Source: Azorinus chamasolen (lineage: Eukaryota; Mollusca; Bivalvia; Cardiida; Solecurtidae). Taken from it: a DNA stretch of 64,000 nt. This document shows, piece after piece, positions 10,593 to 19,647 of this stretch. The stretch's first letter is position 1; each line of letters starts with the position of its first letter. A program made the position numbers and the translations under genes. Under the pieces are notes generated by a model. That model worked only from the letters and a program-made list of their open reading frames with translations, ran no database searches and was not told the DNA's origin. The DNA is taken from the NCBI GenBank assembly GCA_963576725.1, contig OY755241.1, positions 56,420,484 to 56,484,483 on the forward strand. Direction: 5' to 3'.

Positions 10593-11088
10593 CACCTTTA
10601 CCTCGTTGAACATTTTTACTCCAAACTATGGCATCAAATATTTATTAGCTTAATTTTAATAATTGCCAATTAACAAGGGGTGTTTTAACCATTTCAGAAT
10701 CTATAGAACGAGATCTCAACGAACAAGGGATTAGTTGGTTAAGGCAGAAACTAGAATCAAAAGCGAACAGAGCAGACCCTTAATCAGATGACTCCTTTAT
10801 ATATACAATGAAAGGTAATTATGTAGTGAATATCATTTTTTTCTGTTGTTCTCAGCCAGGCCATATCTTACCGGTAATTATTAGGAAAATAGAAAATGAA
10901 GAAAACCCCACTTCAAAATAGTTCTAGCAGAAACAAAAAATGTTTTAAAACAAAAAGAATGTGGGCATTTGCCACAGCATCCACATGCCAGACAATTTAG
11001 TTTGCAAAATTTGTTGCCAGGTTAAAACAATTTGAGTCACATGCATTTTTATCTGGATCCAAACTGTTTCTAATTAATATGTCATTTT
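10593..11088. other. AT-rich stretch, one small A fragment
   Basis: A 35-bp piece of an A core (AGCGAACAGAGCAGACCC) lies near 10760. Otherwise I see no gene or repeat that I can name. Confidence 0.4.
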
Positions 11089-11280
11089 ATTTACAGTAAA
11101 ACTCCTCTAAATTGGACATTTAATTTAGTATAATTGTCGGTTTTGGAGACAGGTAGCAGCTTAATGCAGGATGGAAGTTATGCAGAAAGCTCCTACTTTC
11201 ACCCTGCAATAAGCAACCTACCTAAAAGTATCTTAATTCTTTTCTAGTAGAATTCCGGTTTAGAGAAGTATTATTACTGT
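11089..11280. mobile_element. family D-like MITE upstream of an exon
   Basis: CAGTAAAACTCCTCTAAATT at left and AATTCCGGTTTAGAGAAGTA at right enclose CTTAATGCAGGATG and AAAGCTCC. It ends about 45 bp before the splice acceptor of the next exon. Confidence 0.7.
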
Positions 11281-11326
11281 ACATGTATTGGGCAATTAGC
11301 TGTAACTGCATTCAATTTTCTTTTAG

Positions 11327-11479
11327 GTGCCAGCAACAAACACAAGACTTCAGAAATGTCAAAGAGAACTATCGTACATGTAGTAGTGTTTTACTGACGT
11401 CGGACCTTGAGCTGGCCTGTACTGATGACGTAACAGAAAAAGCAGCCGAGGAGAGCTATGATGCAGCTGGTCTATACTG
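11327..11479 (+). CDS. candidate internal exon, unknown protein
   Basis: A 153-bp open segment lies between a pyrimidine-rich acceptor (TTTTCTTTTAG) and the donor CTG|GTAATG. In frame it reads Cys-Gln-Gln-Gln-Thr-Gln-Asp-Phe-Arg, later LLTSDLELACTDDVTEKAA, then EESYDAAGLY. It enters and leaves in phase 2, so skipping it would keep frame, but it does not join directly to the exon at 16019 (phase 1). Composition is more balanced than the surroundings. I do not recognise the family. Part of the exon is duplicated just downstream. It may be a real exon of the plus-strand gene or a decaying one. Confidence 0.4.
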
Positions 11480-11504
11480 GTAATGCATTTTGGAAATGTT
11501 AACC

Positions 11505-11640
11505 AATGAGAGCTATGATGCATCTGGCTTGGGAATGTCAATTGAGGAGAGCTATGATGTAGTAGTGATTTACTGACGTCGGACCTTGAGCTGGCCTGAA
11601 CTGATGAGCTACGATACAGTAGGCCTTTACTGGAGCTGCC
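11505..11640 (+). pseudogene. partial tandem copies of the preceding exon
   Basis: Phrases from 11327-11479 recur: GAGAGCTATGATGCATCTGG near 11506, GAGAGCTATGATGTAGTAGT near 11548 and TTACTGACGTCGGACCTTGA near 11569. They then run to GCTACGATACAGTAGGCCTT. Frames are broken by a TAG and a deletion, so they cannot code. Confidence 0.6.
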
Positions 11641-11767
11641 CTCCTACTTGGCACACACATTTCAGTGATGTTTACCCTAATTACCCTGAGTATTCAGACA
11701 CATAATGTCACCTGTCCATGGGTTTGACAATTTGGCATCTTTTTGATAACTTTAAAATAAACAAACA

Positions 11768-11830
11768 AAGCAAACAATGCAGACCCAGATCAAATGCTCA
11801 TTCAATTTGATCAGGGTCTGCACTATTTGC
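11768..11830. mobile_element. family L hairpin core
   Basis: CAAACAATGCAGACCCAGAT and its complement ATTTGATCAGGGTCTGCACT form a palindrome with a short loop. No flanking family ends are visible. Confidence 0.6.
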
Positions 11831-11877
11831 CCATATTTGTCTTGTCTAATGGCATAGGGTAACTAGCGTATACTCAT

Positions 11878-11915
11878 TCACACACACACACACATACACA
11901 CACACATACACATTC
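11878..11915. repeat. (AC)n microsatellite
   Basis: CACACACACACACA interrupted by two CATA units. Confidence 0.9.
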
Positions 11916-11934
11916 AACACTTTAGTTAAGGCTA

Positions 11935-12062
11935 ACTCTTTGAATGCTGAATTATCATAGCAATCAGCAGACCCTGATCATACGGCTCCGTTCGGAGCCG
12001 TCTGATCTGGGTCTACTCTATTTGCAAAGACGTAGAAAGGCGCATTTATGGAGTAAAGTGTA
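11935..12062 (-). mobile_element. family H remnant with intact core
   Basis: The core CAGCAGACCCTGATCATACG to GGGTCTACTCTATTTGC has centre GGCTCCGTTCGGAGCC. It is followed by the H end AGAAAGGCGCATTTATGGAG. Confidence 0.7.
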
Positions 12063-12115
12063 AAAAATGGGATCGATGAGGTATGAAAAGATTAGTCATT
12101 TGCTAGGGGATTTTG

Positions 12116-12450
12116 AATGACAAACAATGCAGATTTTGACCAGAAGGGTTCTGTAAGAGCCCTCTGATCTGGGTCTACTCTGTTTGTAAATGCCAGTTAA
12201 CCCTATTCATGTATTCAAAGGGTTGAATATTGAATAATAGATTGATGCTACTTGGGCTTGTCTGTCCAAATGGACCGAGAAACCAACGAGGGTTATCCTT
12301 TGTACGGAATTCTAGCCTCAATGGATTTGGTGTGCTGGAGAATCTTGAATAACAAGCAGTGCATACCCTGATTAGAGAGCTCCTCCAGTTGACCTCTGTC
12401 TTGGTCTACACTGTTTGCAAATGTTGGTTAATTCATCCTCCACATTCAAA
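12116..12450. mobile_element. two family L remnants
   Basis: Cores near 12121-12190 (CAAACAATGCAGATTTTGAC) and 12353-12420 (CAAGCAGTGCATACCCTGAT) are both followed by CTGTTTG(C/T)AAATG. Their hairpin right arms are diverged. Between them is unremarkable sequence. Confidence 0.55.
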
Positions 12451-12689
12451 TGGTTGAACCACTCTTAGTCACCTCTCTTGATCTTGTGATAGTTTGACGG
12501 TGGTCTTGGACTCTTGTGCCTATTCCGGTAAGCCTCAGAACCACATTGAGTTGTGCATGACTGTTATGGTTTAAGTATGCCAACCGATTTTGACAGGTCC
12601 GGGAGCAGATGTCAAAAGCACAATTCTGCAAACCCACACAAGAAGAGATCAATTAGGTTGAAAGCTATGGGTGATTCACTTATGGGTTA

Positions 12690-12925
12690 TTAACCTTTTA
12701 ATCCACGAATATTCATGTAAGATACATGTATAATGATATCATGAATATTATTTTTTATCTATAATAGCACATGGACACGGGAGTTTTTGTCCAGAGCAAA
12801 AGCTGTAGAATCATATCTATATTATATCATTGCAAACACAGCTGATCCTGATCCTACAGAAGCCGTCTGATATGGATCTACTCAGTTTGCAAGGCATACA
12901 GCATATTTATGGAGTAAAGGGTTAA
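12690..12925 (-). mobile_element. family H MITE
   Basis: TTAACCTTTTAATCC start and TTTATGGAGTAAAGGGTTAA end. The body has CATGAATATTAT and GTAGAATCATATCTATATTA. The core is partly deleted (CCTGATCCTACAGAAGCCGT). Confidence 0.8.
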
Positions 12926-13149
12926 TTTCTCACATGTTGGTAAACTGTTTTTTTCAATTTGTACTTTTGACATAGAAATGACACTGCCTCAGATTTTCTA
13001 TTTATGCAATAATGTTGAAATCTATTGGTACCCTTTTCCATCATGTGGTATGCAATTCACAAAATGTTCATGGGTTTAAATTGAATTTTCAGCCAATGAC
13101 AAGTTACCTGAATGAAACAATTGGCCAAAACGGTCTCCATGGTATCATG

Positions 13150-13689
13150 GTAGGGATAAGAAGAACGTATTGGTGGTTTTCTTTTTCATTTTTCTGAATA
13201 ATGAATTTGAAGAAACATATTTTGTTTCCGTTAACAGGGTGATGATGCTCATCATGACATTGATGCTCAAAGTTACAGTGGCTGCAACTTTACATGATTT
13301 TGTTTCATATGAATTTTGCTGGCTGAAGCCTTTTAAAAAATATAGAAATTACCCCCATTTATAATGTAGGATGAATATTAAAGGATTTTAGGATATGTAT
13401 ATTACTTTTAACACAGCACTTGTTTAACACACACGGTTTATACTGACTTAACATAATCATAACATTGTCACTTATAACTTATACTTAACTTAATATACAT
13501 ATTCTAAATTCCCTTTTTCCCCCACTCTACATGTAATTGTATTATTTATTTGAGGCCATTGGTAGCTTTGACATTTTCTAAATTTATTTCAAAAGGTATT
13601 TTTCACTGGTACATTATTTCAATATCAATACATTCTACACCACAGAACAAATCCATTGTTTAGAATATTGAGAAGAAAACCCTCCACCA
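13150..13689. other. AT-rich intergenic or intronic DNA
   Basis: Low complexity near 13400-13520 (TTAACAC/ACTTAAC phrases). No MITE and no strong exon. Confidence 0.4.
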
Positions 13690-13850
13690 TTCTTCCTGTA
13701 TTCACCATGAATTCACGGAGGCCAATGATAGAGAATTGTTTCTTTCAAGTCACTTGACAGTGGCTAAGAATTTACTCCAGGCCCATGCACGTTTCAAGGG
13801 TTGGATGTTCCACGTTGGAATAGGATACCTGCCGGTTTCAAGATTAATGT
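13690..13850 (+). CDS. tentative exon ending at an AATGT|GTAAAT donor
   Basis: This is an open segment with balanced codons, reading ...EANDRELFLSSHLTVAKN and on to GWMFHVGIGYLPVSRLM. The donor at 13851 leaves phase 1, which matches the phase-1 acceptor at 16019. I see no strong acceptor on the left and no recognisable family, and an in-frame TAG lies at about 13661. It may be chance. Confidence 0.2.
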
Positions 13851-13994
13851 GTAAATGCTTAAGGTTATTCAGGGATGTGGGCAAAATTTTGAAGATAAAG
13901 CTTAGAAACCTTGATGCCAAACTTCCATTGCTTTAAATCTAGTTGAGCTTCTGTTGACAGGTGTTTGCAGAATCATGTTGCTGGCTTCGGTCTT

Positions 13995-14256
13995 TTAACC
14001 CTTTACCTGATAGAAATACCTTTCCGTTATATAAACGCATTTTCACATATTTGCAAATAGAGTAGACCCAGATCAGATGGCTCCTATAGGAACAGGGTCA
14101 GGGTCTGCTCTGTTTGCTAACGGAAATTGAAAGATCTGTTTCTTAACTTTATAAAATGGCTACAATGTTCCATCTTCCATATTTCACTATAACTATTTTG
14201 TCCATGAATAATCAGTATATTGAAATTTAGAATAAACATAGAACTGGGAAAGGGTT
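13995..14256 (+). mobile_element. family A MITE with an H-type scrap at its start
   Basis: TTAACCCTTTACCTGATAGA is an H/A start followed directly by a second A start (TTTCCGTTATATAAACGC). The core right arm has lost CCGTCTGAT. The end is AACTGGGAAAGGGTTA. Confidence 0.75.
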
Positions 14257-14269
14257 ACTCAAAACCATC

Positions 14270-14462
14270 CCAGACAAAGTAAACCCAGATCAGATGGCTC
14301 CAACAGGAGCTGTCTGATCAGGATTTTCTATTTGCTTATAGGAAATCTTCAGTTCTGTAATGGCCGAAATTTGTTCATGTGCTATTGTAAGCATATACAT
14401 GTAGCTAGTTATTATTCATGAAATTATCTCTTCCAAAAATATTCATTAGGTAAAGGGTTAAC
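14270..14462 (+). mobile_element. family H MITE, 5' truncated
   Basis: Core ACCCAGATCAGATGGCTCC and its complement, then TGTGCTATTGTAAGCATATA and the end TAGGTAAAGGGTTAA. Confidence 0.75.
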
Positions 14463-14491
14463 ATGTCAAAATTGGTCTGACCTCTATCCCA

Positions 14492-14631
14492 CTGCAGTAA
14501 ACCTCTCTAAACCGGACATTTAATTCAGTAAAATATCAGTAACCTGTAGGAGCTTTCTGTATGACTTTCATCCTAAAGGTATCTAAATTATTCTCTACTA
14601 GAATTCCGGTTTAGATGGGTTTTATTGTATA
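14492..14631. mobile_element. family D-like MITE, left arm deleted
   Basis: GCAGTAAACCTCTCTAAACC at left and GAATTCCGGTTTAGATGGGT at right. Only the right half of the hairpin (AGGAGCTTTCTGTATGACTT) remains. Confidence 0.7.
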
Positions 14632-14639
14632 TGTGACCT

Positions 14640-14770
14640 GACCTGCATTTGCAAAAAGCTTGGATCCAGGTTAGATGCCAAGCAAGTTGGCTTCTCGTCA
14701 AGATCCAAGCTGTTTCACAATGTTTCAATAATTTCTCAAAAGCTTTATTAGATCGGAAGTAGCCAAAACT
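14640..14770. mobile_element. family G remnant
   Basis: AAAAGCTTGGATCCAGGTTA ... GATCCAAGCTGTTTCAC forms a palindrome with a decayed centre. It is followed by the G body phrase TTTCTCAAAAGCTTT. Confidence 0.65.
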
Positions 14771-14785
14771 GTACTAGATCCAAAT

Positions 14786-15005
14786 TTAACCCATTTGCGT
14801 CCAGTGGATTCTTCCATGTTTATACATTAGATTTTTTATCTAAGGGATGCCTGGTCTAAATTTTCATTTTCGTTTTGTTTTATATTGAAATTCCTATCAG
14901 CAAACAGTGTAGACTGATAAGACGCCGCATAATGCAGCACCTGATCAGAGTCTACACTGTTTTCCCTATATCCAATATATGGGATCGTGGACACAAATGG
15001 GTTAA
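14786..15005 (+). mobile_element. family J hairpin MITE
   Basis: TTAACCCATTTGCGTCCAGT start and CACAAATGGGTTAA end. The core CAAACAGTGTAGACTGATAA to GATCAGAGTCTACACTGTTT carries GACGCCGCA. Other J copies are at 56829 and 60444. Confidence 0.85.
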
Positions 15006-15067
15006 TGGGACATATTTAAACAGCGGGATAACGGGAAACCCATTCACTCCTACTGATGCTTTTAAAA

Positions 15068-15232
15068 GTCATTTGTTGAAACCATAGTGATAAATAGAGC
15101 ATTTGCTCCTATATGTTTATCACAATGGTTTCAAAATAACACAATTCTAAAGTTTTCTTTTTCTCTAGTAAATGATCCTTTTTGGTCGATTTATTCAAAT
15201 AGGTTGGGTCCAAAAATAATCCAGTAGGGAAT
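15068..15232 (+). mobile_element. family C MITE, core shortened
   Basis: Left arm GATAAATAGAGCATTTGCTC, then ATATG in place of the right inner arm. The body runs through AGTAAATGATCCTTTTTGGT to the degraded end AGGGAATAAGTTAA. Confidence 0.75.
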
Positions 15233-15242
15233 AAGTTAAGAT

Positions 15243-15470
15243 TTAACCCATTCCCGCATATTGATGCCTTTGGACGCTTCTGTAAATGTCACTTTGTGAA
15301 ACCATTGTGATTAATAGAGCATTTGCTCCTATAGGAGCAAATGCTCTATTAATCACAATGGTTTCAAACTACAACATTAACAAAAATCATTTTCTCTAGT
15401 TAATGCTCCTTTTCGGTAGATTGATTCAAAGTGTTTGGATCTAAAAATAGCCTATGCGGGAATGGGTTAA
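15243..15470 (+). mobile_element. family C MITE, complete, perfect 68-bp palindrome
   Basis: TTAACCCATTCCCGCATATT start and GCGGGAATGGGTTAA end. The palindrome 15298-15365 is perfect over 68 bp (34-bp arms, centre GCTCCTATAGGAGC). It is the reference copy of family C. Confidence 0.92.
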
Positions 15471-15477
15471 ATCATTA

Positions 15478-15600
15478 CAGTCGTTTGTAGCTCAACGTGG
15501 TTTCTAGGCTTGCTTGAAAGGACACAAGAGTTGAGGCCCCTGCCATACCCTTGCATGGTCACAAGAGGTGTCTAAGAGGGGTTTTACCCCTTGACTGTCG
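15478..15600 (+). mobile_element. SINE-like head fragment
   Basis: TTTCTAGGCTTGCTTGAAAG followed by CATGGTCACAAGAGGTGTCT matches the head of the longer element at 29985-30245. The tail is absent. Confidence 0.45.
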
Positions 15601-15639
15601 AGAACGAGTTAATTAGCATTATGCAAACATGTAGACTTT

Positions 15640-15940
15640 GATCAGTGGTCTTCTGTAGGAGCTGTCTGATCAGGATATGCACTGTTTGTTGTTCAAGATC
15701 CTCTAGTACATCTTATCCTTTGAGGCCTGGATTCCATATACAGGGTAACCCTGTTTGGTTTCTCGGCCCTCATGGGCAGATAAGTCTGATTAGCACCAGT
15801 CTGCTATTCAATATTTAACCCTTTAAATGCAGGAAATGAGTTGACTGTCATTTGCAAACAGTGCAAACCCAGATCAGAAGGTTCCTGGAGGATCCCTCTA
15901 ATCAAGCTCTGCACTGCTTGTCTTTCAAATTCCTTCAGCA
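15640..15940. mobile_element. family L remnants
   Basis: Two degraded cores (near 15643-15690 and 15850-15920) with ATTTGCAAACAGTGCAAACC-type arms. The (T)TTAACCCTTTAAATG start is at about 15816. Confidence 0.5.
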
Positions 15941-16018
15941 ACTCTGATCATTTCATACTTAATGGCCCCTACTGTTAAACAGTTCTGGACCATTCCACAT
16001 TGTAAGTTCAGCATTCAG

Positions 16019-16193
16019 GCTCAGGATTAACTGAAGTGGTCTATGTCATGATACCATATGACAACATATATGATGTTATGACGCCGCTAACAGGGACTGA
16101 AGTACTCGCTCAATCCACCAACATCCCACAAGTGTTCATCACGGAGGGCTTTGAAATTGCAAGTGAATGCAGCAGCTCCATAAGATGCAAAAG
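16019..16193 (+). CDS. penultimate coding exon, unrecognised protein
   Basis: This is a 175-bp open exon between acceptor CATTCAG and donor AAAAG|GTAAAT, phase 1 in and phase 2 out. It encodes about 58 residues, including VVYVMIPYDNIYDVMTPLTG and NIPQVFITEGFEIASE, and ends in a Cys-containing stretch CSSSIRCKR completed by the next exon. Splicing to 16983 keeps the frame and completes an Arg codon. Codon use and the lack of repeats support a real gene. I cannot name the family and no membrane segment is evident. The upstream partner is uncertain: the exons at 7146-7158 and 13690-13850 have a compatible phase. Confidence 0.55.
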
Positions 16194-16239
16194 GTAAATT
16201 ACTAATTGTAGCCATCATGATGTAAATATATTACCCTAA

Positions 16240-16310
16240 CTATTCAGACAAGCAAATAGTGCAGACCTAGATCAAACTACACGTAGTTTTCCAGGGTTTT
16301 CACTGTTTAT
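16240..16310. mobile_element. family L hairpin remnant
   Basis: CAAGCAAATAGTGCAGACCT and its partial complement, with loop ACTACACGTAGTTT. Confidence 0.45.
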
Positions 16311-16584
16311 TACAATGTCAGTCTAATTTTAAGTAATTTTAAGTAGTAATTTCAAACTAGAGGAGAGAGGAGACTGGGTGTTTGAATAGTTTGGTGGTTG
16401 GGGTATTTAAACCCATTCCCTCATATTGACGCATTTTGAATAGTTGGGTAATATAACAGAATTCTTGCTTTATCGTAGTCGTTATAATTTTTTACCATGA
16501 GAAAAGGGTATCTTGTAGTTAGCAAGCAGTGTATACCCAGATCAGATGTCACTTTACAGAAATTTGCCAACTACACATTTCTAC

Positions 16585-16720
16585 TGTGTAAACCCTTTTT
16601 GTGATGAATATTCATGCCAGAATTTTATAATGGCCAAATTAACATAGGATGTGTTGTCTGCGACAGAGACTGTATTCAGAGTTGTCTGATCTGGGTCTAC
16701 TCTGTTTGCAAATGAATGAA
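16585..16720 (-). mobile_element. family H remnant
   Basis: AACCCTTTTTGTGATGAATA start, then GGCCAAATTAACATAG, then the half-core GAGTTGTCTGATCTGGGTCT and ACTCTGTTTGCAAATGAATG. Confidence 0.6.
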
Positions 16721-16982
16721 AAAGCGGGAGAAGTTGTGATGACCTCTGCTTACAGTGTCGCAACCAAATGAGATTGTACTTGTCCTATCATCAGGATCTG
16801 TATCTACTCTGGTATGACTGAGGGATGGCTCAGTTATAAAACGGTTATTAAAAGTTATGCTTTAGTCATTGTATTCATTCTCGGGCATATGATTTGTCAT
16901 ATTTTAATTTTTGGTAATACTTTGCTATATTACCACAGGCCGGGTTTTCCAAAGACACTTAACATTTATTGTTCTTTTTCAG

Positions 16983-17040
16983 ATATTTCCTCACCAGAGA
17001 TGTAACTGCCATGGTCGTTCAAGACAATGAGGATTCTTAG
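16983..17040 (+). CDS. terminal coding exon, unrecognised protein
   Basis: It follows the acceptor TTGTTCTTTTTCAG. The first base completes an Arg codon with the AG of the exon at 16019. It then encodes YFLTRDVTAMVVQDNEDS and stops at TAG (17038-17040), giving an acidic C-terminus. The phase agreement with 16193 and the good pyrimidine tract make this the best-supported part of the plus-strand gene. Its duplicate at 18388 is broken. Confidence 0.55.
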
Positions 17041-17139
17041 ATGGATTTGAATTGAGATGATGACGTCAGTCAATTTTAGCTATTAAGGTAAATTTATTTT
17101 TGTACAAATTGATCAAGGTTGAAAAGGACTCCATGAGTC

Positions 17140-17305
17140 ATGTAGGAGATGTTCGTCTCTGTATGAAACAATGCAATTTGTTCCATGCACAGAAGTTCCT
17201 CTGGGGTTTTCCTCCACCTGTAATAAGCTACATGTAGACGCCGTGACAGGACTGAAATACTGTTAAAGTGATGTAAAACCCGATAAAACCAAACCAAACG
17301 TTAGT
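17140..17305 (+). mobile_element. SINE-like element, mollusc type
   Basis: TCTGGGGTTTTCCTCCACCT, later GACAGGACTGAAATACTGTT, then GTAAAACCCGATAAAACC with an A-rich CCAAACCAAAC tail. Tails of the form CTGAAATA.TGTT...GTAAAC followed by CAAAC repeats are frequent in mollusc repeats. Its copy in the second tandem unit lies at about 18530-18700. Confidence 0.55.
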
Positions 17306-17329
17306 GACCGGTGTCTCCCACTGTAAGGG

Positions 17330-17558
17330 TTAACCCATTACCTCATAGGACATTTTTAGATCCAACCACTTTGAATAAATCTATTGAAAAGGAGCATTAA
17401 CTAGAGAAAAGGAAAATTTGTGAATTTTGTAGTTTGAAACCATTGTGATAAATAGAGCATTTGTTCCTATAGGAGCAAATACTCTATTTATCACAATGGT
17501 TTCATAAAGTGACTTTTACTGAGGCATAGAAATGCGTATTTATTGAGGAAAGGGTTAG
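17330..17558 (-). mobile_element. family C MITE
   Basis: TTAACCCATTACCTCATAGG start and TGAGGAAAGGGTTA end. The core AGCATTTGTTCCTATAGGAG has one transition in each arm. The tandem-duplicate partner is 18725-18953. Confidence 0.85.
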
Positions 17559-17689
17559 TAGACGAGACGTTTTGGCATATTATTACTTCAGATACAGCAG
17601 ACAGCAGATTGTGACCTCTAAAGAATATTCTTAATGAAACGATACAGAGAAAATGGTGGAGAAATGATATGTCTATTATTTGCAATACG

Positions 17690-17934
17690 CCCCTTCTACT
17701 CCATGAATATTCATTAAGAAATAATGACATCATGAATATTCATTGGGTAAAATGTTATTAGCTGAAATTTAATAATGATACACAATGACTTTTTACTGTG
17801 GCAGAGACTATAGAATTAGATCATCATGTATACAATTCCATAAGCAAACAGAGAAAACACTGATGTGACTGCACTTACTATTTGTAAAGATGTTACAAGG
17901 CATACAAATGTAGTTATGGAGTAAAGGGTTAACA
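17690..17934 (-). mobile_element. family H MITE, core largely lost
   Basis: CCTTCTACTCCATGAATATT and TTATGGAGTAAAGGGTTAA ends. The core is reduced to CAAACAGAGAAAACACTGAT ... TATTTGTAAAGATG. The duplicate is at 19085-19322. Confidence 0.7.
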
Positions 17935-18044
17935 CAAATAGTGCAGAACCAAATCAACAAATGCATTTCGGGTTGAGTTTACAGTTGCTAATACAAATCC
18001 AGACCCGAGAAATAAATAGCAACAGCTTCAGATATGATGCACAG

Positions 18045-18150
18045 ATTAAATTATTTTCACCAAATCCTGTGTTGTGACCAATCTATCCCGAGGAAAAAAT
18101 TCTAAAGAGTGGTCACTACATAGAATCTGGTGGAGAAATGACAATTTTAG
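18045..18150. mobile_element. family I foldback
   Basis: TTTTCACCAAATCCTGTGTT ... AGAATCTGGTGGAGAAATGA. The inner arms ATTCTAAAGAGTGGTCAC are kept on one side only. The duplicate lies at 19440-19545. Confidence 0.7.
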
Positions 18151-18387
18151 TATTTTGAGTACACATATTTTTGTTTGCAGGATAAAACAGATGTAGCATG
18201 AGCAATGACCCCTTGGATATGGAAATTGAGTTAATTGGTAAACTCGGACCCAGATCAGCATTGTTTGAGTCATTGCATTAATTCTCGAGCATCTGATTTG
18301 TCATATTTTGAGTGTGTGGTAATACTTTGCTATATCACCACAGGCTGGGTTTTCCAAAGACACTTAACATTTATTGTTCTTTTTCAG

Positions 18388-18446
18388 ATATATCCTCACA
18401 GAGATGTAACTGCCATACTCTTCCAAGGCAATGAGGATTCTTAGGT
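18388..18446 (+). pseudogene. frameshifted duplicate of the terminal exon
   Basis: This is the counterpart of 16983-17040 in the second tandem unit. One base is lost (ACCAGAG to ACAGAG), so after eight codons the frame meets TAA. The acceptor TTTTTCAG is still intact. Confidence 0.75.
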
Positions 18447-18724
18447 GGATTTGAATTGAGATGATGCAGTCAGTCAATTTTATCTGTGAAGGTAAATTTA
18501 TTGTTGTACAAATTGATCAAGGTTGAAAAGGACTTTATGCGTCATGAAAGAGATGTTCGTCTCTGTATGAACAATACAATTTGTTCCATGCAAAGAAGCT
18601 CCTCTGGGGTCTTCCTCCACCTGTAATTAGCTGGACGTCGTGACATGACTCAAATGCTGTTAATGCGATTAAAACCTGATACAACCAAACCAAGCATTAG
18701 TGACTGGTGTCTCCCACTGTAAGG

Positions 18725-18953
18725 GTTAACCCATTACCTCATAGGCTATTTTAGATCCAACCACTTTGAATAAATCTATCGAAAAGGAGCATTAACTAGA
18801 GAAAAGGAAACTTTGTGATTTTTGTAGTTTGAAACCATTGTGATAAATAGAGCATTTGCTCCTATAGGACCAAATACTCTACTTATCACAATGGTTTCAT
18901 AAAGTTACTTTTACAGAGGCGTAGAAAGGCGTATTTATGGAGGAAAGGGTTAG
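18725..18953 (-). mobile_element. family C MITE (duplicate copy)
   Basis: It arrived with the 1.4 kb duplication. The core has CCTATAGGACCAAATACTCT, so the palindrome carries a mismatch not seen in the first unit. Confidence 0.85.
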
Positions 18954-19647
18954 TAGACGAGACTTTTTGGCATGTCATCACTTCAGATACAGCAGACAGC
19001 AGATTATTGTGACCTCTAAAGAATCTTCTTAATGAAACGATACTGAGAAAATGGTGGAGAAATGATATGTCTATTATTTGCAATACGCCCCTTCTACTCC
19101 ATGAATATTCATTAAGAAATAATGACATCATGAATATTCATTGGCTGAAATATTATTAGCTGAAGTTTAATAATGGTACACAATGACTTTTTTCTGTGGC
19201 AGATACTGTAGAATTAGATCATCATGTATACAATTCCATAAGCAAACAGCGAAGACCCTGATGTGACTGCACCTACCATTTGTAAAGATGTTACAAGACA
19301 TATTTATGGAGTAAAGGGTTAACACAAATAGTGCAAAACCAAATCAACAAATGCATTTCGGGTTGAATTTACAGTTGCTAATACAAATCCTTACCAGAAG
19401 CATAAATAGCAACAGCTTCAGATATGATGCATAGATTAAATTATTTTCACCAAATGCTATGTTGTGACCAATCTTTAGAACTATCTCGAGGAAAAAATTC
19501 TAAAGAGTGGTCACCACATAGGATCTGGTGGAGAAATGACAATTTTAGTATTTTGAGTACGCATCTTTTTGTTTACAGGATAAAACAGATGTAGCATGAG
19601 CAATAACCCCTTGGATATGGAAATTGAGTTAATTGGCAGACTTGGAC

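Noticed and set aside
13093..13149. 57-bp segment between TTTTCAG and GTAGGG encoding PMTSYLNETIGQNGLHGIM
   Set aside because: It is open only in phase 0, which matches neither the phase-2 exon at 11327 nor the phase-1 exon at 16019. Too short to trust.
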